From Desulfobacteraceae bacterium (lineage in GTDB: Bacteria > Desulfobacterota > Desulfobacteria > Desulfobacterales > Desulfosalsimonadaceae): a stretch of 9,646 nucleotides of DNA. Made by a program: the position numbers and the translations under genes. Location of the stretch: NCBI GenBank assembly GCA_011389605.1, contig JAABTZ010000076.1, forward strand, positions 1 to 9,646, written 5' to 3'. Positions 1 through 5,755 of the stretch are shown piece after piece (position 1 is the stretch's first letter; the number at the start of each line of letters is the position of its first letter). A model generated the notes under the pieces. That model saw only the letters and a list, made by a program, of their open reading frames with translations, searched no databases and had not been told where the DNA came from.

Positions 1-260
1 ATGTCATGCATGTACTTGAAAAATTCCATGTGACCACCCTGATAGCTGGAAACCGCAACTCCCTGTACGTCTTCTTCAACGGCGGCATTTACGATTTCAG
101 CAACCGAGCGGTTGTGACCCAGATGGATTACCTCAGCTCCTGTATCCTGCAGGATGCGGCGCATAATGTTGATGGCCGCGTCATGACCGTCAAAAAGGGA
201 AGTGGCTGTTATCACCCGTATCGGGTGTTTGGATTTGTATGTTCCGGTGTCTGTATTCAT
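1..260 (-). CDS. icmF: IcmF-like fused acyl-CoA mutase, N-terminal cobalamin-binding domain (partial)
   Basis: Only the first 86 codons are in the window; the gene continues past the left edge. The reading frame starts at an ATG at 260-258, preceded by AAGGAG at 266-271. The protein shows a B12-binding Rossmann domain: a SLFDGHDAAINIMRRIL stretch (D24, H26; a DxHxxA form of the DxHxxG cobalt-ligand motif), then GAEVIHLGHNRS and VSSYQGGH. A B12 domain at the extreme N-terminus with this wording is characteristic of IcmF, in which a cobalamin domain, a MeaB-like GTPase chaperone and the mutase subunit are fused. Stand-alone methylmalonyl-CoA mutase B12 subunits instead carry a PGLDGHDRG-type motif. 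The family isomerises acyl-CoA carbon skeletons (isobutyryl/butyryl-CoA and relatives) in the cytoplasm. The GTPase and mutase parts are not visible, so substrate and full fusion are inferred from the first domain. Confidence 0.85.
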   Translation of the reverse strand, partial: MNTDTGTYKSKHPIRVITATSLFDGHDAAINIMRRILQDTGAEVIHLGHNRSVAEIVNAAVEEDVQGVAVSSYQGGHMEFFKYMHD

Positions 261-520
261 TTTCTCTCCTTGGTTCTATGCATGCTCCTGCTCGGAAATA
301 ACTGCATGAAGGCCTGCATAATGGCCGAAAGCTGAATTTCCGCGGTATTTTCTGTCAAGATTAACCTGGTTCTTGTTATCGTTAACTGGAAGTTTTTTAA
401 GGTAGCAGTTTACCGAACCTTATCATTCATGCTTTTTTGCATAATAATAAAAAGGTGTCGGCTTTTTTAAAGCATTGCAATTGTTACGGCTTGGTGCAGC
501 CGGTCAGCTTGCTGGCATGT
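261..520 (-). other. Long leader of the icmF-like gene, with small inverted repeats
   Basis: This gene-free stretch is the presumed 5' leader (about 250 nt) between the predicted transcription start near 514 and the icmF start codon. No coding frame is convincing on either strand. Small symmetric elements are visible: GTTA-TCGT-TAAC at 375-386, AAGGT at 399-403 paired with ACCTT at 417-421, a nested GGTA-GCAGTT-TACC at 401-414, and related words TTAACCTGG (361-369) and TTAACTGG (382-389). They could be operator half-sites for a local regulator or weak RNA hairpins. I found no B12-box-like sequence, so a cobalamin riboswitch is not supported. Confidence 0.35.
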
Positions 521-550
521 ATAATAAGATTATAGAAAATTGTTTGTCAA
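521..550 (-). promoter_or_regulatory. Sigma-70-type promoter for the icmF-like gene
   Basis: On the minus strand there is a perfect TTGACA -35 box (550-545), an 18-bp spacer and TATTAT as -10 box (526-521), in a very AT-rich setting just downstream of the tRNA terminator. The predicted start is near 514, giving a leader of about 250 nt. The leader length leaves room for further regulation or a second, closer promoter. Another TTGACA at 353-358 has no matching -10 box. Confidence 0.65.
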
Positions 551-616
551 TAAAAACGATTTAAAAAATAATAAGTGTTATTTTTTAAAATGAATATCGT
601 TCATTTTGATGTCTGT

Positions 617-648
617 AAAAAACCGGCAGGAGTAATCCCATACCGGTT
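617..648 (-). terminator. Rho-independent terminator of the tRNA-Ala unit
   Basis: Read on the minus strand, AACCGG (648-643) pairs with CCGGTT (626-621) across a 16-nt interior that can pair partly (GGG with CTC), and a run of six T follows (622-617). It lies 16 nt beyond the encoded CCA of the tRNA and separates it from the icmF promoter. Confidence 0.75.
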
Positions 649-663
649 TATTGTCTTTAATGA

Positions 664-739
664 TGGTGGAGCTGAGGGGGATCGAACCCCTGACCTCATG
701 ACTGCCAGTCATGCGCTCTCCCAGCTGAGCTACAGCCCC
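664..739 (-). tRNA. tRNA-Ala (anticodon GGC)
   Basis: The 76-nt minus-strand sequence folds into a full cloverleaf: acceptor GGGGCTG with CAGCTCC, D-arm GCTC/GAGC, anticodon stem CATGA/TCATG around loop CTGGCAG, and T-arm AGGGG-TTCGATC-CCCCT. The anticodon is GGC, reading the alanine codons GCC and GCU. The acceptor stem contains the G3:U70 wobble pair that is the main alanyl-tRNA synthetase identity element, and A73 is followed by an encoded CCA. No integrase or att duplication is visible next to it. Confidence 0.97.
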
Positions 740-755
740 GATGAAATAAGTACTG

Positions 756-784
756 AACATAAAAAAAACACGCAAGCTTGTCAA
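756..784 (-). promoter_or_regulatory. Promoter of tRNA-Ala
   Basis: The minus strand has a perfect TTGACA (784-779), a 17-bp spacer and TATGTT (761-756), placing the start near 749, about 10 nt before the mature tRNA 5' end. With the downstream terminator this makes the tRNA an independent transcription unit. Confidence 0.75.
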
Positions 785-828
785 CAGGAAAATTAAACCT
801 AAGCGAGCAAACTCCTTTTCCGCGCCGT

Positions 829-864
829 CGGTCAGCCAAAACGCTTACGGCTCCCCCCTGACCG
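829..864 (-). repeat. Inverted repeat over the end of the chaperone operon
   Basis: CGGTCAG (864-858 on the minus strand) is matched by CTGACCG (835-829), with 22 nt between that include the stop codon of the membrane protein gene. A nested AGCC/GGCT pairing also exists. No T-tract follows, so this is at best a weak or Rho-assisted terminator or an mRNA 3' stabilising hairpin. I see no classical terminator between the stop codon and the tRNA promoter. Confidence 0.3.
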
Positions 865-3205
865 CCCGTACTGCTCCGCATTCCCTTGAGTCCCTGCGTT
901 CCGGCCGCTTATCGGATCCCGGCCGGTTGTCTATGGTATCTACAATGTGCCGCCAACCGTCTGAATAGCTCGAATATTGGTCCGCACTCCAATACCATTT
1001 TTCATCCATGGCAGGGAAATATGGCGGCTGTCTGTAAATACCGGCCAGTTCCTCTGCTGTTGGCAGCCGCCAGTCAGTGTAGCCGCCGGTTTTCAGATTT
1101 TTTGTATATTCAAGGGCCTGCTCATAGGTCATGCATTTTTCCGGGCCTGCCATGGTTGAGTCCAGCAGCTGCCACATAAGACCTGTACGCGAATCTGTAA
1201 CCACGTCCCGGGTATTTTCTTTGAACCTGTCTTTGGTCCGGGCCAGCAGACGCCGGAAACGTTGCTTGGAGGCCTCGGATTCATGTTCTTTTTTCAATTC
1301 CCTTAGCCGGTCCATTTCTTTTACTATTTTTTCTGCAAGGGGTGATTCCGGGTATGCTGAAAGAAAGTCTTCATAAACACCAAGGGCATTGTCATAGTTG
1401 CTGTCAAACTGTGAGGCTTTTTGTTTTAATGCCTCCAGAATCCTGTCCTGCTTGATTTTTTCCCTGTAGTCAACCAGTTTGTCTTTTAGACGATCTGCAT
1501 AGCTGTTATCGTAGTGATCCAGATAGTCTTTGCATAAGCTGGCGCATTTCTGCCAGTTTTTATCAGCCTCGCAGTTTTCCAGCTCATTTTTTATGTAAAC
1601 GAAATATTCCCCGCTGATATCGGTTTGCATCTGTCTGACCCTGTCTGCATTGGCCCCTTCCGGGTGAGTTTGAAGGTAACGGTCTGTTCCGGCAATTTTC
1701 TCGGGAGGGGTACCTGAAATGATCAGACTTTCAAGAGCTTTGAAATCCCGGGCCTCAATCTGCTCCCTGAGTTCTTTTATTCCGGCTTCGGCCTTTCGGA
1801 CCAGGCTTTGGGGAGGTGAGGACTCAAGATACTTTTGGTAACGGGCGATGGCCTTTGAAAAATCGCCTTTTTCCGTCATCTCTTTTATCTGCGCTTCAAG
1901 CCGGGCATACCCGGCCTCTGCCTCGGCCCGGGCAAAAGCACCTATTTGGCGGCGGACATTGTCCATATATTCGCTGTAATTGTCATCCTGGCCATGGGCG
2001 TCTGCGAATTTCTGCAGCAGTTTTATTTTTTCGTCCGGTTCATTTTTTTGCCGGACCTGTGTCATAAGCATCTGAAAATCAGCCTCTATGCTCTTTTGCT
2101 TATGAATGCTGTAAAAAATTGTTCCGCCGATTATCAGCAGCAGAAAAACTGCCAGGCCTGCACCTGCTGCCATAATGATTCGACGCCTTTTGTCCGGCGC
2201 CATCTCCACGGCCCATTTCTTTTGGCGGCAGTAATTTTTGATGTACTGCTGGGCCTCTTGCTCTTCCATGCCGAAGTCAACGGCTTTTTTTACCAGAATT
2301 TCGAAATATTCCGGCCTGATTTTACCGTTGATGCCCGCAATGTCGATGTCTGAGTCAAGCTCTGAGAGCTTGGTTCGCGCAAGACTAACGTCATAGGCGT
2401 TGCGGGATTCATCTGATTTAAAAAGTGTCACGCAGTAACCTGCAAGGGTATTAGTGGCTGTGGCAACGGCGTCTTTCTTGCTTGTGCTGGCCACTTCCCT
2501 TTTCTTTTTGACCGCCTGCTCCCGGAGGGTCTCTATGTCAGCGCTGTCTGGCAGATCAAGAAAGTCGTAAAGCGAGGATTTGTTAAGAAGCTTAAGGTTG
2601 TCCCGGATGGTTTTTTCCAGGGACCGGTCAAGCTGGCGGATAGATGGCGCATCCTTGTCATCTGAGTTTTTCCTGACAGGGCAGCGCACACGCTTGCGGA
2701 CTTCATCGAGTTTTGCCTGGTTTCGTTTGGCGATATTTGCAATTTCAGATTCAGTTAAATACCCTTTTGCCATCCTGAGGGTTATCTGCTGATCAATGCG
2801 ATGATATTTTTCATTTTTGCGTCCGGCAATCCGGCCCTGGATTTCACCTTCGGACAAGCCGTGGACCCGGGCAAGCTTATGGGCTTCTTCCGGGGTGATA
2901 TGGCCCTTGCCCATGAGAATATCAATATGACGATCAATTTCAGGGAATTTGTCCTGATGGTCTTTTGCTGAAATTTTCCGGGCGGCTTCTGCCTCTTTTG
3001 ATCTAAGTGTATCATCGGTCATCACCCGGCGGATTTCAGGTATCAGGTTTATGCATTTTTGTGCATGCAGTCCCTTGGTGGGATGGTTGCGCAGGCGGCT
3101 CCATTCGGACTGCTTTTTTGCAATGGCCTCTTCAATGACCCGGGTGTCGGTTTCCGGCGGATCACAGGGAAGTTCAAGCAGAAGATAAAAATTTTCGCGT
3201 TCCAT
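845..3205 (-). CDS. Membrane protein with two degenerate J-like domains and a C-terminal DUF1566 (Lcl_C) domain
   Basis: A 786-residue protein, third in the grpE-hsp70 operon, 60 nt after the Hsp70 stop. The ATG start has only a weak AGCAGGG site, and an in-frame TAA lies a few codons upstream. Residues about 5-75 look like a J domain, but the HPD tripeptide is HPT (41-43). Residues about 210-275 resemble a second J domain (SLYDFLDLPDSADIETL; ESRNAYD) with no HPD at all. Helical modules of similar pattern lie at about 92-126, 136-175 and 288-328. Residues 342-366 form one transmembrane helix preceded by DKRRR, predicting N-terminus in the cytoplasm. Residues about 370-660 are charged, helical and TPR-like (ARYQKYLESSPP; VYEDFLSAYPESP). 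Residues about 666-784 match DUF1566/Lcl_C (DSRTGLMWQ, DWRLPTAEEL, YWSAD), with cysteines 691 and 776. I infer a membrane anchor or adaptor that brings the operon's Hsp70 to the inner membrane and extends into the periplasm. No exact family is recognised. Confidence 0.8.
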   Translation of the reverse strand: MERENFYLLLELPCDPPETDTRVIEEAIAKKQSEWSRLRNHPTKGLHAQKCINLIPEIRRVMTDDTLRSKEAEAARKISAKDHQDKFPEIDRHIDILMGKGHITPEEAHKLARVHGLSEGEIQGRIAGRKNEKYHRIDQQITLRMAKGYLTESEIANIAKRNQAKLDEVRKRVRCPVRKNSDDKDAPSIRQLDRSLEKTIRDNLKLLNKSSLYDFLDLPDSADIETLREQAVKKKREVASTSKKDAVATATNTLAGYCVTLFKSDESRNAYDVSLARTKLSELDSDIDIAGINGKIRPEYFEILVKKAVDFGMEEQEAQQYIKNYCRQKKWAVEMAPDKRRRIIMAAGAGLAVFLLLIIGGTIFYSIHKQKSIEADFQMLMTQVRQKNEPDEKIKLLQKFADAHGQDDNYSEYMDNVRRQIGAFARAEAEAGYARLEAQIKEMTEKGDFSKAIARYQKYLESSPPQSLVRKAEAGIKELREQIEARDFKALESLIISGTPPEKIAGTDRYLQTHPEGANADRVRQMQTDISGEYFVYIKNELENCEADKNWQKCASLCKDYLDHYDNSYADRLKDKLVDYREKIKQDRILEALKQKASQFDSNYDNALGVYEDFLSAYPESPLAEKIVKEMDRLRELKKEHESEASKQRFRRLLARTKDRFKENTRDVVTDSRTGLMWQLLDSTMAGPEKCMTYEQALEYTKNLKTGGYTDWRLPTAEELAGIYRQPPYFPAMDEKWYWSADQYSSYSDGWRHIVDTIDNRPGSDKRPERRDSRECGAVRAVRGEP

Positions 3206-3265
3206 GGCCCTGCTAAATATTGATTAGTGTTGCGATTGCCGAAAGTCTGCCGGAAGAATTGATTT

Positions 3266-4969
3266 TCAATGAACCACCAGGTTCTGTGATCTTTCTTTGG
3301 CTTTTTCAAATTCTTCACCGCTGATAACCGATGCGGTATCAACCTGCACCTGAATTTTTCTGTACTCACTGGTTTCCAAAGCGGTTATGTTAAGCTGGCC
3401 TTCCTCGTTTAAATAAAAAGCGATTTCTATGGGCAGGTCTGCCGGCAGATTCGGCGGCAGGTGAAGCACAGCTGTCTTGATTTCCGTGGCGTGTTCCAGG
3501 GGAATTTCGACAGTGCTGGTTTCGCTTTCCATGATTCGGATCAAAACGGTTTTCTGGTTTTCCGTGGCAGTGTAGAATTTTTTCTTTATATTTACAGGAA
3601 CGGTAGTGTTTCGCAGCACCAGATTGAAAACAATTTCTTCATCCGTCAGGTTGTGGGCCACAACCCCGAAACTTTTGGAAGATACGTTTTTAACCCGGAG
3701 CATGGCGTTTTCCACGGATGGAAGGGAATAGCCGGTATCCTCGGCCAGTTCCCGTGCAGCCTCCTGAAAATCCCTGGCCGATATTTCACTTTTTTCCATC
3801 ATTTCAGACAGATTTCCTGAGGCTTCAATTGGTTTTTGTGTTTTCTCGGATATCCGCCGGATCAGATCATCGTTTAAAGCAAGCTTCCAGCCGTAGATAG
3901 CAGCTCCCTTTGCCACGGCCTCATCTGGATCAAAGACCTTGGGCACCATGGTAAATTCTTTTTCAATCCGTTCAGACACCTGGGGCATCCGGGTTGCTCC
4001 GCCCACCAGGATAATTTCATCAAAGTGCTGGTATCCTTTTTGTCCGGCAGCCTCCAGCATGTCCCTTGTAAAATCCACAGTCCGTTCCAGCAGATCCTCA
4101 GTAATTTCTTCGAATTTTTCTTTTTCCAGCATCAGTTTTACGCGCTTGCCGCCATGAGTTATTGATACAGGAGTCTTGGGGCGCTGGCTGAGAATTTTTT
4201 TGGCCTTTTCAGCCGATAGCTGCAGATCCTGCCAGGTGTCAGGATCATCTAGGATATCTTCTGTAATGCCGGTTTCTTCCTGGAATTGTTCCACCAGATA
4301 TGTCACAATCCGGTCGTCCCAGTCTTTGCCGCCCAGGTTGTGGTCACCGCCCGTGCAGATTACTTCAACTGATTCCTTGCTGATATTTATCATGGTGACA
4401 TCAAACGTGCCCCCTCCAAGGTCGTATACAAGCACCACACGGTTCTGGGTCGTATCCAGGGAGCCGTAGGCCACGGCCGCTGCAGTTGGCTCATTGATGA
4501 TCTGGCGTACGTTGAATCCCGCGATTTCACCTGCCTTGCGGGTTGCCTCGCGTTCATTTATTCCGAAATATGCAGGACAGGTAATGACCACGTCGGTTAT
4601 TTTTTCATCGCCGCTTTCGCTTATTTTTTCTTTAAGGTGCTGCTGGGCATCCTGGGCGAGTTTTTTAAGAATGTAGGCCGATATTTCTTCAGGCCGGTAG
4701 CGTTCGTTGCCGTATTCAAATATAAAGTTGGGCTCTCCCATGGACCGCTTTATAAAGCTGACCACTTCGTTGGGATAAAGCTTGGCGCTTTCCTTGGCAA
4801 CTTCTCCCACCACTATGTTGGTTTCGTCAAAAAAGACCACTGAAGGGGTTACCCGTTCATTTTCCGCATTGGGTATGATAACCGCCTTGCCGTACTCGTC
4901 AACGTAGGCAATCGAGGAATAAGTGGTGCCCAGGTCAATGCCGAATATGGGTTTGATTTTTTCCGTCAA
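3266..4969 (-). CDS. Divergent, lidless Hsp70 (DnaK-like) chaperone
   Basis: A 567-residue Hsp70, against about 640 for housekeeping DnaK. The nucleotide-binding domain (about 1-363) is well kept: phosphate-1 loop GIDLGTTYSS (10-19), DLGGGTFD (183-190), adenosine motif VGGATR (322-327) and the INEPTAAA segment. It should therefore bind and hydrolyse ATP. The substrate-binding beta domain (about 430-545) is recognisable (ITALETSEYRKI). Two parts are odd. The usual short DVLLLD-type linker is replaced by about 65 residues rich in charged helix, and the helical lid is reduced to about 20 residues (SGEEFEKAKE). The start codon is TTG, chosen because AAGGGGA lies 6 nt upstream and the N-terminus then aligns with Hsp70s. 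It lies 14 nt after grpE-like and upstream of the J-like membrane protein, so it probably serves a dedicated machine. HscC-type Hsp70s are the closest analogy I know; orthology is not claimed. Confidence 0.93.
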   Translation of the reverse strand: MTEKIKPIFGIDLGTTYSSIAYVDEYGKAVIIPNAENERVTPSVVFFDETNIVVGEVAKESAKLYPNEVVSFIKRSMGEPNFIFEYGNERYRPEEISAYILKKLAQDAQQHLKEKISESGDEKITDVVITCPAYFGINEREATRKAGEIAGFNVRQIINEPTAAAVAYGSLDTTQNRVVLVYDLGGGTFDVTMINISKESVEVICTGGDHNLGGKDWDDRIVTYLVEQFQEETGITEDILDDPDTWQDLQLSAEKAKKILSQRPKTPVSITHGGKRVKLMLEKEKFEEITEDLLERTVDFTRDMLEAAGQKGYQHFDEIILVGGATRMPQVSERIEKEFTMVPKVFDPDEAVAKGAAIYGWKLALNDDLIRRISEKTQKPIEASGNLSEMMEKSEISARDFQEAARELAEDTGYSLPSVENAMLRVKNVSSKSFGVVAHNLTDEEIVFNLVLRNTTVPVNIKKKFYTATENQKTVLIRIMESETSTVEIPLEHATEIKTAVLHLPPNLPADLPIEIAFYLNEEGQLNITALETSEYRKIQVQVDTASVISGEEFEKAKERSQNLVVH

Positions 4970-4975
4970 TACGAA

Positions 4976-4982
4976 TCCCCTT
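4976..4982 (-). promoter_or_regulatory. Ribosome binding site setting the TTG start of the Hsp70
   Basis: The minus strand reads AAGGGGA, six bases, then TTG. The site sits within the 14-nt gap directly after the grpE-like TAA, so translation of the two genes is probably coupled. No in-frame ATG or GTG with a comparable site is present upstream. Confidence 0.75.
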
Positions 4983-4983
4983 T

Positions 4984-5613
4984 TTAACTGTTATTATATA
5001 CGTATACCGACACGAGTTCAGGCCGTAGAATTTTTTCGTTCCATTCATAGCCCGGACGCATGCTTTGGGCAATGGCCTTGTCCATGGACGGATCATCTGT
5101 GTCGAGTTTTTTGACCACGCGCTGGCGGGTGCTGTCAAAATGCTTCACATCGCAGGTAAAGGGATTTATGCCCTGCCAGGAAAACAGATCTTCCAGGTCA
5201 GCGGCTATTTCCTCCATAAAGTCAAGAAGCCTTGCTGCAGTTTGTTCAGACGTTTCAACGGTTTCATAATGTGCCCTGAATTTGCGTATATCGTCGATGA
5301 CCTTGATGACATCGGTGACCATGGAATGGAGGTGTTTTTGTACCATTCCATCGCGATGTTTCTGGAGTTCCTGGTGCAGTTCGTCGATGATTTTATTCTT
5401 GTGGGCATCGTATTTTAGCTTGGTTTCAAATGAGGCAGACAGCTGCGAGATCTGATCACTTACAATCTCTAAGGCCGAAAGCTTTGGGTCCGGGCTTTTT
5501 GGCTCTATATTGTCGGCTTCCTCCTGGGCTGCATCTTCAAAACGGATACCAAGCTCAAAATCGGTTTCCGAATTGCTGCGGCCCTGGTTTCCATTTTCCG
5601 GGTCTTGGGTCAT
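4984..5613 (-). CDS. grpE: Divergent GrpE-like nucleotide exchange factor
   Basis: A 209-residue protein from the ATG at 5613-5611; a TTG at 5622 would add three residues. Neither start has a clear Shine-Dalgarno sequence. GrpE dimers speed ADP release from Hsp70 in the cytoplasm. The layout fits: an acidic, disordered N-terminus (about 1-45), a long helical/coiled-coil region (about 46-145), and a C-terminal head with the family pattern FDSTRQRVVKKL ... GYEWNEKILRPELVSVYVYN, matching the GrpE signature (FDP..H.A, GY.LN.RVLRPA.V). Sequence outside the head is far from standard GrpE, and the linker SWQGINPFTCDV looks family-specific. Being first in an operon with the short Hsp70, it is probably that protein's own exchange factor and not the housekeeping GrpE. 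The symbol marks the family only. Confidence 0.82.
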   Translation of the reverse strand: MTQDPENGNQGRSNSETDFELGIRFEDAAQEEADNIEPKSPDPKLSALEIVSDQISQLSASFETKLKYDAHKNKIIDELHQELQKHRDGMVQKHLHSMVTDVIKVIDDIRKFRAHYETVETSEQTAARLLDFMEEIAADLEDLFSWQGINPFTCDVKHFDSTRQRVVKKLDTDDPSMDKAIAQSMRPGYEWNEKILRPELVSVYVYNNS

Positions 5614-5628
5614 GGCAGGCAACTTAAA

Positions 5629-5644
5629 CCATCGTTTACGATGG
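5629..5644 (-). promoter_or_regulatory. Perfect hairpin/palindrome at the start of the grpE-like gene
   Basis: The minus strand reads CCATCG-TAAA-CGATGG, a perfect 6-bp inverted repeat with a 4-nt loop, ending 15 nt before the ATG (6 nt before the alternative TTG). It lies in the leader predicted from the promoter at 5713-5741. It could be an operator or an mRNA hairpin affecting initiation. The 3' arm also contains ATG-GTT-TAA, a two-codon frame ending just before the gene. It is not a CIRCE element. Confidence 0.45.
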
Positions 5645-5646
5645 AT

Positions 5647-5665
5647 TTGATGAGCCCGTAAAAAG
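5647..5665 (-). repeat. Copy B of a possible dispersed repeat (CTTTTTACG...TCAA)
   Basis: Minus-strand CTTTTTACGGGCTCATCAA matches the plus-strand word at 6823-6841 at 14 of 19 positions, and four of the five differences are transitions. It lies in the leader of the chaperone operon, next to the hairpin at 5629-5644. Confidence 0.35.
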
Positions 5666-5712
5666 TTTTTTTACAGACAGTGTTAAGTTTTAAGTGAAAA
5701 TTATTTTTATAT

Positions 5713-5741
5713 ATTAAAGGCGATTATGGGCATTTTGTCAA
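5713..5741 (-). promoter_or_regulatory. Promoter of the grpE/hsp70/J-like operon
   Basis: The minus strand shows a perfect TTGACA (5741-5736), a 17-bp spacer and TTTAAT (5718-5713) followed by an AT-rich tract. The start is predicted near 5706, giving a leader of about 90 nt. The -35 box overlaps the hypB stop codon (5740-5738). This is a housekeeping-type promoter; no convincing heat-shock sigma-32 pair was found. Confidence 0.65.
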
Positions 5742-5755
5742 GAAAAATTCTTGAC
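5737..5755 (-). repeat. Perfect inverted repeat over the hypB stop codon and the operon -35 box
   Basis: GTCAAGAA (5737-5744) and TTCTTGAC (5748-5755) are exact reverse complements separated by 3 bp. One arm contains most of the TTGACA -35 box. As DNA it is placed where a repressor would block the promoter. As RNA it is a hairpin at the end of hypB, but no U-tract follows on the minus strand, so it is a poor terminator. Confidence 0.5.

Noticed and set aside
330..358. Second TTGACA (353-358, minus) as a closer icmF promoter
   Set aside because: The sequence at the -10 position is TCAGCT, which does not resemble a -10 box.
261..514. Cobalamin riboswitch upstream of the B12-dependent mutase gene
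   Set aside because: No B12-box-like sequence or characteristic multi-stem layout is visible on the minus strand; the mutase is a B12 user, not a transport or synthesis gene.
664..739. tRNA-Ala as an integration site of a genomic island
   Set aside because: No integrase, no direct repeat of the tRNA 3' end and no mobility genes are visible; both flanks look like ordinary chromosome.
1946..2353. 135-residue plus-strand frame with hydrophobic stretches
   Set aside because: It is antisense to the transmembrane and helical part of the J-like membrane protein, with no ribosome site or family likeness.
5629..5755. Heat-shock control by CIRCE or sigma-32
   Set aside because: Neither palindrome matches TTAGCACTC-N9-GAGTGCTAA. 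A CCCATAAT word occurs upstream, but no CTTGAA-like box lies at the right distance, while a sigma-70 pair fits exactly.
5737..5755. Intrinsic terminator of hypB
   Set aside because: The hairpin is AT-rich with a 3-nt loop and is followed by AAAATGCCC on the minus strand, not a U-tract.
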